Shown: positions 17,707 through 26,406 of the stretch, piece after piece | How the letters are laid out: the number at the start of each line of letters is the position of its first letter | Numbering within the stretch: position 1 is the stretch's first letter | Source of the DNA: Neobacillus drentensis | GTDB taxonomy: Bacteria > Bacillota > Bacilli > Bacillales > Cytobacillaceae | Assembly (NCBI RefSeq): GCF_021560175.1 | Contig: NZ_CP091110.1 | Coordinates: 2,780,001-2,844,000 of the forward strand | Length of the DNA: 64,000 nt | Direction: 5' to 3' | Notes under the pieces: generated by a model | Database searches by the model: none | Told to the model about the DNA's origin: nothing | What the model saw: only the letters and a program-made list of their open reading frames with translations | Position numbers and translations under genes: made by a program

Positions 17707-18848
17707 AAAGGGCCTATAAAACTGAAATTGAATTGACTTCCAATCAAGCAGAGAAAGTGACCCAAACGATAGGGGTTTGCCGCTATGTTTACAACTTATA
17801 TCTGGAAAGAAATCATGAGCTTTACGAAAAAGAACAGAAATTTATAAGTGGATTTGATTTTTCTAAATGGCTTAATAATATCTATACCAAAGAAAACGAC
17901 CCTTGGATCAAGAAAGTATCTAGTAAAGCAGTAAAACAAGCGATTATGAATGGCGAAAAAGCATTTAGAAACTTTTTTGAAGGGAAAGCAAAATTTCCAC
18001 GATTCAAAAAGAAAAAGAATCAAGATGTGAAAGCTTATTTTCCAAAGAACAATAAAACAGATTGGACAATCGAACGCCATCGGGTTAAGATTCCTACCCT
18101 GGGGTGGATTAAGCTGAAGGAATTCGGTTATATTCCAACAAATTTCAAAGTTATAAGCGGAACGGTTTCGCAAAAAGCAGGACGATATTATGTATCGGTT
18201 TTATGTGAAGTGGTGCCTAAAGAAAAGACAATCAACAACAATGATGGAATTGGAATCGATGTAGGCATAAAGAATTTTGCAGTTTGCAGTAATGCGGATA
18301 TATATAGGAATATAAACCTTTCACCCAGAAATACGAAGCTAGAAAAAGGCTTAAAACGTCAGCAGCGAAAGCTTAGCCGGAAATATGAAAACAAAAAGAA
18401 AGGTGGTGAATCCTGCTATAAAAACATTGAAAAACAAGTAAAGGTGATTCAAAAAATACATGCTAGATTAACCCATATTCGAAAAGAATATGTCCGTGAT
18501 GTCGTAACCCGAGTGGTGAAAGCCAAACCCTCATACATTACGATTGAAGATTTGAACATCAAAGGCATGTTAAAGAACAAACATCTTGCCGATCGCGTTA
18601 GAAAACAAAATTTCTATTATTTCCGCACATGCTTGGAACAAAAATGCAAGCAGAATGGGATTGAATTGCGACTCGTAGGTCGATTCTTTCCATCTTCTAA
18701 ACTTTGTTCTTGCTGTGGGCACAAGAAAGTGAGCCTGTCCTTATCTGAGAGGATTTTCATTTGTGACCAATGTGGAATCGAAATAGAAAGAGATTTTAAT
18801 GCGAGTTTAAATCTGAGATATGCCATGGACTATACCATTATCACTTAA
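17703..18848 (+). CDS. tnpB: TnpB, RNA-guided transposon nuclease
   Basis: The 381-residue protein retains every recognisable functional feature of TnpB. An N-terminal region KRAYKTEIELTSNQ leads into the RuvC parts: Asp186 in GIDVGIKNFA, Glu282 in TIEDLNI and Asp364 in RDFNASLN. A C4 zinc finger (C335-x2-C338, C354-x2-C357) precedes the last. TnpB cuts DNA guided by an omega-RNA made from the element's right end, which favours retention of the transposon. Its ATG overlaps the tnpA stop. Length is usual for the family. With TnpA damaged, this gene could persist as a stand-alone nuclease. Confidence 0.93.
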   Translation: MKRAYKTEIELTSNQAEKVTQTIGVCRYVYNLYLERNHELYEKEQKFISGFDFSKWLNNIYTKENDPWIKKVSSKAVKQAIMNGEKAFRNFFEGKAKFPRFKKKKNQDVKAYFPKNNKTDWTIERHRVKIPTLGWIKLKEFGYIPTNFKVISGTVSQKAGRYYVSVLCEVVPKEKTINNNDGIGIDVGIKNFAVCSNADIYRNINLSPRNTKLEKGLKRQQRKLSRKYENKKKGGESCYKNIEKQVKVIQKIHARLTHIRKEYVRDVVTRVVKAKPSYITIEDLNIKGMLKNKHLADRVRKQNFYYFRTCLEQKCKQNGIELRLVGRFFPSSKLCSCCGHKKVSLSLSERIFICDQCGIEIERDFNASLNLRYAMDYTIIT

Positions 18849-18965
18849 CGGTAATGTATAGATATAGGGTGGGCTACATCCGAATTAACGCCTGTGGAGA
18901 GCCGTGCAGACGATAGTAGCGAGCAAGTGGCGAGATCGGGTTCTAAGAAGCAGGAAATAATCTAG
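18849..18965 (+). ncRNA. Putative omega-RNA scaffold region of TnpB
   Basis: The 117 bases after tnpB are unusually G-rich for this region and contain several short complementary blocks (for example CTACATCCG, GCCGTGCAGACG, GCGAGCAAGTGGCGAG). Known TnpB omega-RNAs overlap the tnpB 3' end and this flank, and take their guide from the host sequence immediately beyond the right end. The 5' border (probably inside tnpB) and exact guide cannot be set by eye. Confidence 0.45.
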
Positions 18966-18974
18966 CATAAATAA

Positions 18975-20393
18975 ATGATGGTATTTGTTTATGTTTTTAG
19001 TAGCAGGGAGATTTTGAAGACATTATTATTGGAGAACATTTTAACTGCCATGAACATTCAGCCTACTAGAAAGCAAAAAGGGATACGGATTAAGACGGTC
19101 ACGGATGACAGATCTGAAATTAGTAGTCATACGCTGTATTTTCGCTATAACAACAAAGAAGTACCTGTTGAAAAGATAAAAAGGTACAAGAATGTATTTA
19201 TCGTTACAGATAAACCATTTTCAGATATGGATCGATTACATTCAGAGCAAATCATTATGGTAAAAGATCTGAAAGACAGTTTCTATAAATTCACCTCATA
19301 TTACAGACATCTGTTTAACATTCCTGTAGTTGCCATTACAGGTACATGCGGAAAGTCAACTACGAAGGAAATGTTAAAACATATTTTAGAAGATAAACAC
19401 AATGTCCAAGCAACAATATCGAGCAAAAATGCTGATTATTACAATCTTTCTTATTTACTGGGAATTGATGAAGATACGGATGTGGCCGTGTTTGAGACAG
19501 CTGTATCTAAAATAGGGGATATGACACAATCCTGTAAGTATTTTTACCCAACGATTGGGATTTTGACAATGATTGATGTGGATCATACGGATCAAATTCG
19601 ATCATTCGATGATTATGTAGCAGAAAAAGTAAAAATTATGGAAGGAATGAACAATGAGGGAACGCTTATTCTAAATAAGGACGACCCATATCTCTCCACC
19701 ATAGATACTTCAAAGTTTAAAGGGAAGATTATAACATTCGGAAAAAACAAGAATGCTATTTTTAGAATAAAAAGGATTCAATATAATACATCCGGCATGA
19801 CTTATTGGGTTGAATATAAGCAAAATGATTACAAAGGATATATACCAGGTCTAGGGGAGCATAATGTCTATAATGCAGCCGCTTCATTAGCTGCAGCTGC
19901 GAGCTTAGGTGTGGATCTTAACTATGCGTTAAAAAGATTATCCACTTATCATCACATGGGATCCCATTTTCAAATTATTAAACTGCGAAATCAAATTACA
20001 TTGGTGGATGATACTTGGAAGTCCAATCCTGCTTCCTTAAGAACAGGATTAGAAACATTATGTAAGATCGCATCGGCAGCTCAAAGAAAAATTGTTGTTT
20101 TGGGAAGAATGCAAGCACTTGGAAAATATGCAGATGAAGAATACGAAAAGGCAGGTCATCTGGTAGGTGACTTGGGGATTGATGTTCTTATTACGAAAGG
20201 ATCGATTGCAAAAGATTTTGCAAAGCCAGCAATAGAGGCGGGAGTAAAATCGCATTATCATTTTACAGAAGTAGATGAAATAAAGAATTTTTTTGATTTG
20301 TTTTTACTCCCAAATGATATTGTTTATTTCAAAACGGCCGGTAATGGCTATGACTTCGATGAGATCATCGATTATCTAAGGGGAGAAAATTAG
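18975..20393 (+). CDS. Mur-ligase family ATP-dependent peptide ligase (MurF-like)
   Basis: 472 residues. The N-terminal domain (about 1-110) is divergent. The central ATPase carries P-loop GTCGKSTTKEM (123-133), a magnesium-site region MIDVDHTDQIRSFDDYVAEK with the Lys normally carbamylated, and N-A-A-A-S-L-A-A-A-A. The C-terminal domain starts at VDDTWKSNPASLRTGLETL, the equivalent of MurF's D-D-A-Y-N-A-N-P. Such enzymes join an amino acid or peptide through an acyl-phosphate. It sits directly upstream of two ATP-grasp genes rather than in the mur cluster. No ribosome site is visible before ATG18975, and the IS607 end is only about 10 bases upstream, so native upstream control may have been lost. 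Confidence 0.8.
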   Translation: MMVFVYVFSSREILKTLLLENILTAMNIQPTRKQKGIRIKTVTDDRSEISSHTLYFRYNNKEVPVEKIKRYKNVFIVTDKPFSDMDRLHSEQIIMVKDLKDSFYKFTSYYRHLFNIPVVAITGTCGKSTTKEMLKHILEDKHNVQATISSKNADYYNLSYLLGIDEDTDVAVFETAVSKIGDMTQSCKYFYPTIGILTMIDVDHTDQIRSFDDYVAEKVKIMEGMNNEGTLILNKDDPYLSTIDTSKFKGKIITFGKNKNAIFRIKRIQYNTSGMTYWVEYKQNDYKGYIPGLGEHNVYNAAASLAAAASLGVDLNYALKRLSTYHHMGSHFQIIKLRNQITLVDDTWKSNPASLRTGLETLCKIASAAQRKIVVLGRMQALGKYADEEYEKAGHLVGDLGIDVLITKGSIAKDFAKPAIEAGVKSHYHFTEVDEIKNFFDLFLLPNDIVYFKTAGNGYDFDEIIDYLRGEN

Positions 20394-20683
20394 GAAGTTT
20401 TAGAACAGCTCTCATTATGGAATGTTCTTTATACTATTACTGCAGTTAACCCACAACACGGTTCCATTTATCTTACTTTTGAAGAGCGATTTGCACCTAT
20501 TGCAGCCGCTCTTTTTATTTTTATCTTTATTAAATTTCGGTCTTAAGAATTAGTATGATTGTCCAAACCAAACTTGTCATAAGACAATATATTAAAAAGG
20601 AAAGCGTTTGTACTTTACTCTTCCACATTGCTGTTAAAGCTAAATCTTCTTACATAAAACCATAAAGGTAGGATGATGAACGT

Positions 20684-21898
20684 ATGCAAACTATTGTATT
20701 TATTGAAACGAACAAATCTGGGTCAAGCAGAGAAGCAATCAAAGCCGCAGAACGACTCGGCTATTATACGGTGTTATTTACCAATAAACAAAAATACATT
20801 CAACAAAGAACAGAATTCCCTGATGTCCATCAAATGATTTTAGTGGATCTATCTAATTATGATGAATTAAAAAACAACCTTAGCAAACTACAAAAACAGG
20901 GTAAACAAATAAAAGGGATACTTAGTTTTGTAGATCCTTTTGTCCATGTAGCAGCAACTTTATCAGAAGAATATTGTTCAAGTATAGTCTCTACTGAAGC
21001 CATATTAAAAATGGAAAATAAAGTTTTAACCCGTGAACTTCTCAAAGACCATCCACTATCTTCCCTCTATGAAATTTATACACCAGATTATCCATTAGAG
21101 AATTTTATTGAACAAGCTAAAGATCATTTACCACTTATTGTAAAGTCTCCCACATCTGCCGGCTCAAGAGATGTTCTTTTGGCCAATAACGTGAACCAGT
21201 TAAAGCAGGCAATGCAAAAATTACTTGAAAATAATAAACAGATTTTACTAGAGGAATATCTAGAAGGACCTCAATATTTAATTGAAGTTCTTGTCCACAA
21301 TGGAAAAGTTCATATTGTGGCAATAATCGAACAACAGATTGCCTTTTCACAACGATTTATCGTAAACGGATATTGTTTACTACCATATATCAATCCGCGT
21401 TTATACAATAGTATCTATGAGACCGTAAGTTCCATTTTAAAGGCTTTTCAAATGAAAAATGGTGCCTGTCACTTAGAAATGCGCATGGTAAATGGGTTGT
21501 GGAAATTAATCGAAATTAACCCGCGAATCTCAGGCGGAGCGATGAATCGAATCATTGAAGTGGGATATGGAATTAATTTAGTAGAGGAAACCATTCAATT
21601 AATGCTAGGAAATGAGCCTTGCCTTACTAAAAAATACAGTAAGTATGTATACGCACATTATTTTACCGTTGGTTCTAGGGGAAAATTAATAAAGGTAACG
21701 GGGAAAGAACTCAGTTCTAATTATCCAGGTGTCGAAGAGGTGTATATAAAGCCCCGAAAAGGCCAGATCGTACGACCGCCTTTATCAATGGGAGATCGCT
21801 TGGGATATATTTTGGCATCCTCAGATAATAAAATAGAGGCGGAAAAAATTGCCATGCAAGCAGCCAGCAATATCCGTTTCTACCTTGAATCTCTTTAA
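20684..21898 (+). CDS. ATP-grasp ligase (carboxylate-amine ligase family)
   Basis: 404 residues in ATP-grasp layout: preATP domain (1-105, starting IVFIETNKSGSSREAIKAA), lid and ATP-binding part (IVKSPTSAGSRDVLLAN, ILLEEYLEGPQYLIEVLV) and the metal-binding core LIEINPRISGGAMNRI (about 276-291). A C-terminal part resembling the last domain of BacD/carbamoyl-phosphate-type ligases follows (about 320-404). It forms an amide bond from a carboxylate and an amine via acyl-phosphate. It lies between the Mur-ligase and YheC/D genes on the same strand, after a 290-base gap that contains no gene but room for a promoter. Substrates unknown. AGGTAGGATG precedes ATG. Confidence 0.82.
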   Translation: MQTIVFIETNKSGSSREAIKAAERLGYYTVLFTNKQKYIQQRTEFPDVHQMILVDLSNYDELKNNLSKLQKQGKQIKGILSFVDPFVHVAATLSEEYCSSIVSTEAILKMENKVLTRELLKDHPLSSLYEIYTPDYPLENFIEQAKDHLPLIVKSPTSAGSRDVLLANNVNQLKQAMQKLLENNKQILLEEYLEGPQYLIEVLVHNGKVHIVAIIEQQIAFSQRFIVNGYCLLPYINPRLYNSIYETVSSILKAFQMKNGACHLEMRMVNGLWKLIEINPRISGGAMNRIIEVGYGINLVEETIQLMLGNEPCLTKKYSKYVYAHYFTVGSRGKLIKVTGKELSSNYPGVEEVYIKPRKGQIVRPPLSMGDRLGYILASSDNKIEAEKIAMQAASNIRFYLESL

Positions 21899-22011
21899 CA
21901 TTTCCGAGTGATAAATAATGTGTATGATGTTCATCGTGAGCTTTAATGAATGAACAATGATTATCGTCTTTTTATAAGAAACAGAACTTGGAGAGGTGGA
22001 GAAGAAGCAAA

Positions 22012-23040
22012 ATGACGTTAATAGGCATGCTTCATCATCGTAAAGATCCAAGTAAAGTAAAGAAAGCATATGCATATGCCGCTGTAGCCAAAGCAGAAGG
22101 TGTAACCTTTTTTTACTTTACCCCAGGGAAGGTGAATATAAAACAAAAGAAAATCTTAGGAAAATCCTATGAAAATGGACAATGGATTGAAAAGGAATTT
22201 CCTTTCCCTGATGTCATTTATAATGCAAGTTATAAAGAAACTGAGAAAACTAGACCGATCTTTGATTATTTGTATGAGCGGATTCCGTTTACAAGTCATT
22301 CGATTGGGGACAAATTATCTGTATATAACAGAATAAAAAGAGCAAAAAAATATAAACAATATCTTATTCCTTTTTATGAATTAACAAACATTCAGATTTT
22401 TACAGACATGATCAATCGTTATCAAAAGGTGATCATCAAGCCATTATCTGGCCATCAAGGCGGCGGCGTTGTTTTTATTGAAAAAGATGGTTCTAATCAT
22501 TATAAAATCAATGAAGCCGGAGAGGAATCATCTATTAATGAAAAACAAATGCTAGACTGGTTATCGCCAAAAATAAGAGAACAAGATTACGTCGTTCAAC
22601 AGTTTATTACGAGTCAAACAAAATCTGGACATGTTTTTGATTTCCGGTTGCATGTACAAAAAAATGGAGAAGGAAAATGGGTGATTACTTCTATTTATCC
22701 AAGGATCGGGCGTTTAGGGACGATCACTTCTAATATGGGGAGTGGAGGTTATAGTACTTACCTGGATATTTTTTTAAAACAAGAGTTTGGTGACTCCTGG
22801 TATGATATGAAAAAGTATCTTGAACAGTTTGCAATCAGTTTTTCAAATCATTTTGATTCTTTATATGACAGTGAATTGGATGAATTAGGGATTGACGTCG
22901 GAATAGATGCAAATCAAAAACTATGGCTTTTTGAAGTGAATTGGAGACCAGGCCCACCTAATATATATAGTCTTGAATTAGATGTAGCCAAAAATACAAT
23001 TTTGTATGCTAAATATTTAGCTGATAGAAATAAACTCTAA
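22012..23040 (+). CDS. YheC/YheD-family ATP-grasp protein
   Basis: About 342 residues. YheC/D features are GMLHHRKDPSKVKKAYAYA at the start, SGHQGGGVVFIEKDG (ATP-grasp glycine loop), DYVVQQFI, DFRLHVQKNGEGKW and LFEVNWRPGPPNIY (metal site). In B. subtilis, YheC and YheD are coat-associated proteins of the forespore surface. A TTG at 21988 is in frame, but GGTGGAG sits at the proper distance for the ATG at 22012, preceding TLIGMLHHRKD. It is the third ligase-type gene in a row. The transcript ends at a strong hairpin. A biosynthetic partnership with the two upstream ligases is inference. Confidence 0.88.
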   Translation: MTLIGMLHHRKDPSKVKKAYAYAAVAKAEGVTFFYFTPGKVNIKQKKILGKSYENGQWIEKEFPFPDVIYNASYKETEKTRPIFDYLYERIPFTSHSIGDKLSVYNRIKRAKKYKQYLIPFYELTNIQIFTDMINRYQKVIIKPLSGHQGGGVVFIEKDGSNHYKINEAGEESSINEKQMLDWLSPKIREQDYVVQQFITSQTKSGHVFDFRLHVQKNGEGKWVITSIYPRIGRLGTITSNMGSGGYSTYLDIFLKQEFGDSWYDMKKYLEQFAISFSNHFDSLYDSELDELGIDVGIDANQKLWLFEVNWRPGPPNIYSLELDVAKNTILYAKYLADRNKL

Positions 23041-23142
23041 GTGGAAAAATTCCCGAAAAGTTTCATGGGATCAAAGGTTTCTAGTGCAACTGGGCAGGTA
23101 GACACGAATTGTAATAAGTAGGGATGATGATAAGCAAAAGAA

Positions 23143-23177
23143 AAGCGATGACAGACAGTGGTGTCATCGCTCTTTTT
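23143..23177 (+). terminator. Terminator closing the ligase cluster
   Basis: AGCGATGACA and TGTCATCGCT pair perfectly around an 8-base loop, followed by CTTTTT. Confidence 0.9.
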
Positions 23178-23284
23178 ACATCTGTATCGTCACAAGAGAG
23201 AGAAGGAGAAAATTAGATAACGCTAAATTTGGAAAATCTAAGAAAAGCTTGATGTTTAAAAGAGATCCCTCTGCTGTTTACTGC

Positions 23285-24205
23285 CTAGCCAAGTTTTAAG
23301 TGATTTTCCAGGAATCGGAGTACACGGTGTGTATATTCTTTTTTATTTAAAAGATAGGAATTAATGTGCTGACAATCTTTCGTCAGCCACAATTCTTTAT
23401 GGTTATCAGATGAGATCGTTTGCACGATTTTTTCACTCTCTGCATAAGGAATCGCTTCATCCGTTTTACTATGAATAAGGAAAAACGATTTTCCTTTCGT
23501 ATTTCTTACATGTTCAATGGGTGATACTTCAGTGGGGTCGATTTTGAGGAGTATTCGCATCGAGTGATAGATTATCGATGTAAAAGGTCTTTTGGGCAGC
23601 TTGGTCCAGTGAGAAAGATTTTCTTTTAAAAAAGGTCCTAATTCACTAAAGGGACTATCGGCAATGATGGCGGAAACAGCAGGATGTTCACATCCGGCAA
23701 TAAGAGCAGCAGCAGCTCCCATACTCCAGCCGAGGAGAGCAATCTTTTCCTGATTTTTTTCTTGAATGGCATAGTCAATCGCTGAATACAAATCGTGTCT
23801 TTCGAAATATCCAATCCCTGTGGTTCTTCCCTTCGACTTGCCTGCATTACGAAAGTCAAACATCAGGACATTATATCCATGTTCCGCGAGAACTTTGGCG
23901 AGTTGTAGTCCTTCAATTCCTTCCATGGCTCGTTCGTTCATATATCCGTGAGCCGTGATGACCGTTTTCTTGCTTTGGTTGGAAGCTGCTGGAATCCACC
24001 AGCCAGAAAGCTTAACTTGATCTTTTCGGCTGAAAAATTCAATCTCTTCGAATTCAAGACCGTATTCCTTCGGTGTTTTCAGGGTTTTTGCCGGGAAGGG
24101 ATGTGTTAGATACAATCCGATGGAAACAGGCGCAAGAAAAAATAAAGCAGGTGCTGCCAATAAGGGGCGCCAAATTGATTTTCCTTTTTTCTCCTTGCTC
24201 AACAT
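23285..24205 (-). CDS. Membrane-anchored alpha/beta hydrolase (YqkD-like)
   Basis: 306 residues with an N-terminal membrane segment (about 14-32) and then an alpha/beta hydrolase. The oxyanion region is TVITAHGYMNERA, the nucleophile elbow GWSMGAAAA, the acid lies in LIHSKTDEAIP, and the His in CQHINSYL. Sequence style resembles the YqkD/YfhM group of unassigned serine hydrolases. AAAGGAGG precedes the ATG at 8 bases. The substrate is unknown. It is a single gene transcribed toward the ligase cluster terminator. Confidence 0.88.
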   Translation of the reverse strand: MLSKEKKGKSIWRPLLAAPALFFLAPVSIGLYLTHPFPAKTLKTPKEYGLEFEEIEFFSRKDQVKLSGWWIPAASNQSKKTVITAHGYMNERAMEGIEGLQLAKVLAEHGYNVLMFDFRNAGKSKGRTTGIGYFERHDLYSAIDYAIQEKNQEKIALLGWSMGAAAALIAGCEHPAVSAIIADSPFSELGPFLKENLSHWTKLPKRPFTSIIYHSMRILLKIDPTEVSPIEHVRNTKGKSFFLIHSKTDEAIPYAESEKIVQTISSDNHKELWLTKDCQHINSYLLNKKEYTHRVLRFLENHLKLG

Positions 24206-24452
24206 CCACTCCTCCTTTCCGTTTATGCAACCGATACTTTATGGTATGCGGATGAGCACAAAAACGGAAAAGTTCTAGAGTCCCATTTTACGTACTTTTT
24301 TAAAATGGTCAACGGCAGATGTATTGAAGAAATGCATTTAAATAAAAATGCAATTTAAACTCGAGCAGGACTGGCTTGGATCAAGATAAGTCCCGCATTC
24401 GCCGATATTGTCAAATCATGCGCTTGCCTAGGAAATGAGGGCCTTGCATCCC

Positions 24453-24485
24453 AAAAAAACCTCTATTTTGAAATAGAGGTTTTTC
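24453..24485. terminator. Bidirectional terminator downstream of yczE-like gene
   Basis: ACCTCTATTT pairs with AAATAGAGGT around one or a few bases, with A-run before and T-run after. The 240 bases between it and the hydrolase start hold no gene that I can see. Confidence 0.85.
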
Positions 24486-24490
24486 AGCCA

Positions 24491-25147
24491 TTATTTAGGA
24501 AGGTCAACTGACGCTGGTAAGGCTGCGTGATTATTTCGTAACAATGGTTCTGCAAGCTGCTTCCGGAAGTATTGGACAAGAGGGCCGGTTCCAAATGCCA
24601 TGATGACGGTGGCAATCCCCACAATGGCCCCGAAGGAAAAACCAATCACTACGCTTATTACATCTGCCATCATTCGAGCGAGGACAAATGGTATTTTGTT
24701 ACGCGATAATTTTTGAATGACTAGCGGCATAGCATCCCATGGAGAAATGCCCAAATCGGAAGTCATATAAAGGGCAACACCGATTCCAATCAAGACTACA
24801 GCAATAAGGAGGAATATAATTTTTGTAATGAACAGCGGAGAAGGGCCGAGTAGCACATGGTAACCATTTACAAAAAAATCGGAAATGAAACCAATTCCAA
24901 CCATGTTAACAATGGTACCAAACCCAATGGCATTCCGAACAAAAATAAATTGAATAATAAGTATGAATAAATTAAAGATTAATTGATAAACACCAAACGA
25001 AATATGTAAAAATCCACTTACCCCTAAATTCATCGTGCTAAAAGGGTCAGTTCCAAAATGACTTAAACGTAATAGGGAAACGGCAATTCCGATACATAAG
25101 TTTCCAATCACCGTCATAAAAATTCTTCTTATAGTAAATACATGCAT
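24491..25147 (-). CDS. YczE/YyaS/YitT-family membrane protein
   Basis: 218 residues with about five or six membrane segments. Family signatures include RLSHFGTDPFSTMNLG near the start and ALYMTSDLGISPWDAMPL in the middle, the same G-x-x-P-x-D/S-T motif twice, reflecting internal duplication. In B. subtilis YczE influences surfactin/bacillaene production through an unknown mechanism. GAGGAATAATT precedes ATG. It is monocistronic. Confidence 0.85.
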   Translation of the reverse strand: MHVFTIRRIFMTVIGNLCIGIAVSLLRLSHFGTDPFSTMNLGVSGFLHISFGVYQLIFNLFILIIQFIFVRNAIGFGTIVNMVGIGFISDFFVNGYHVLLGPSPLFITKIIFLLIAVVLIGIGVALYMTSDLGISPWDAMPLVIQKLSRNKIPFVLARMMADVISVVIGFSFGAIVGIATVIMAFGTGPLVQYFRKQLAEPLLRNNHAALPASVDLPK

Positions 25148-25348
25148 AATTATTCCTCGCCTTCAACGCACTGTTAAAATTTTACCTACCTTGTAATAAT
25201 AGTCTTTTCATAGAAGAGCTTTCAACCTATTTATTTTTCCTAAATAACTTGACGATACGTTGAAGTACCGAAATAAGTAATGAGTATGGGACAATAGCCA
25301 ATAAACCTATTTAGAGAATACTTCCAGTTATTTATTATATACTATATA

Positions 25349-25368
25349 AGAACATTTGTTCTATAATA
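25349..25368 (+). promoter_or_regulatory. Candidate LexA (SOS) box overlapping a -10 element
   Basis: AGAACATTTGTTCT (25349-25362) is a perfect 14-base dyad of the GAAC-N4-GTTC type recognised by Bacillus LexA. TATAAT (25363-25368) follows at once, so a bound repressor would block the promoter. The start codon of the small gene is 22 bases further on. Confidence 0.6.
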
Positions 25369-25390
25369 ATTAAGAAAGAGGTGTTCGGAT

Positions 25391-25642
25391 ATGGAGTTTA
25401 ACTTAGAAGTACATTTAAAAATTGAAGGAACAGGGCTATTTGTTAGAGGAAGATTTTCAGCACGGAACAAACAAGACATCCCAGCTGTTGCCCATCAATA
25501 CATTCAAAGCATTAAACATGAAACGGGGTATCGGAGAACATTAATTGAAGAGGTAATGGTGAACGGATCAATTGACATAACAGAGGAAGTAAAAGAAATC
25601 GAAAATCAACCGATTCCACCTATGGACGATATCTTTTGGTAA
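25391..25642 (+). CDS. Uncharacterised 83-residue protein, possibly SOS-controlled
   Basis: The acidic, soluble 83-residue product begins MEFNLEVHLKIEGTGLFVRG and ends PIPPMDDIFW. No membrane segment or cysteine is present and I do not recognise a family. Alternating hydrophobic residues in the first 25 positions suggest beta strands followed by a helix (KQDIPAVAHQYIQSIKHE). AAGAGGTG precedes the ATG. The only functional hint is the LexA-type box at its promoter. Confidence 0.65.
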   Translation: MEFNLEVHLKIEGTGLFVRGRFSARNKQDIPAVAHQYIQSIKHETGYRRTLIEEVMVNGSIDITEEVKEIENQPIPPMDDIFW

Positions 25643-25785
25643 GAATTTGACTGATGCTTGTGCATAAGAAACGGTGTATAGCTGTTTTAGATACCTGCTG
25701 CTGCTAGTTTTTATTGTGAACCCAACCTTATCTAATAATATTTTATAAATAGGAAAAAAATAGTCTTAGGAAAGGAGGGATAGAA

Positions 25786-26175
25786 ATGTTTTTGAAAAAG
25801 TGGGTAACTGGCTTGGTCGTTTTGTTCGCGATGATGGTGGGTGTGACAACTACAAGCTCACTCCGTGTAACTGCGGAATCTGAGGTCGTAATACAGCCTG
25901 CTCAACCAGTAACAGCGGTTCAGGTCGAGTTGAACGATGATTACTTTAATCCAAAATCGATCACCATTCCGAATGGAAAAACGACAACGTTGATATTGAA
26001 GAACAATGGTAGGAAAGAGCACACCTTCACTGTGGAAAAGCTCCGAATTGACGAAGAAATCCAGCCTGGAAAAGAAAAAACCATTTCCGTGAGCCCGACA
26101 AATTCTGGTACATATGATCTGATATGTCGGTACCATTTCCAAGAGGGGATGGTTGGGAAAGTAATAGTCAAATAA
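25786..26175 (+). CDS. Secreted cupredoxin-domain protein
   Basis: 129 residues: a signal peptide (about 1-30, FLKKWVTGLVVLFAMMVGV, cleavage near VTAES) and one cupredoxin domain. Type-1 copper ligands appear in order: His in RKEHTFTV, then Cys, His and Met in YDLICRYHFQEGMVG. The set is complete, so copper binding is likely. It could act in electron transfer or copper handling outside the membrane. AAAGGAGG precedes ATG ideally. No oxidase gene is adjacent. Confidence 0.9.
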   Translation: MFLKKWVTGLVVLFAMMVGVTTTSSLRVTAESEVVIQPAQPVTAVQVELNDDYFNPKSITIPNGKTTTLILKNNGRKEHTFTVEKLRIDEEIQPGKEKTISVSPTNSGTYDLICRYHFQEGMVGKVIVK

Positions 26176-26267
26176 GAAGTGGGCCGATTGGCCTTGCTTA
26201 TAGTTTGTTCATTTTCCTTTTAATGACCTCAAAATTTGATGGTATTTGGTTCATTTTTTGAACTGAA

Positions 26268-26307
26268 AAAGCAGATGGCTCAGTCCGGATACTGAGCCAT
26301 TTGCTTT
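26268..26307. terminator. Strong hairpin terminator after the cupredoxin gene
   Basis: A 17-bp stem with one wobble (AAAGCAGATGGCTCAGT against ACTGAGCCATTTGCTTT) encloses CCGGAT. T-runs are modest on the plus side and better on the minus side. Confidence 0.7.
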
Positions 26308-26406
26308 GAACTTTGAAACTGCCTGGCTTGGATTTGCTTTGTGGTGGTATAAATCCCAACTATCTTTAATAGATTCTAGTAAAGAACTACTTAAGGGGTT
26401 GGTAGA

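Larger units (their letters stand above)
17104..18965 (+). mobile_element. IS607-family insertion sequence (tnpA-tnpB)
   Basis: The element has a MerR-headed small serine recombinase gene overlapping a TnpB gene by the ATGA junction, the hallmark of IS607. IS607 elements lack terminal inverted repeats, so the ends cannot be fixed. The left end lies somewhere in 16832-17103, a 272-base gap with no other gene. The right end lies after the structured region ending about 18965, just before the Mur-ligase gene. Because TnpA is damaged, autonomous movement is doubtful. Confidence 0.8.

Noticed and set aside
23041..23121. Short frame after YheC/D ending in DTNCNK
   Set aside because: GTG start directly after the stop with no ribosome site; kept only as a motif observation.
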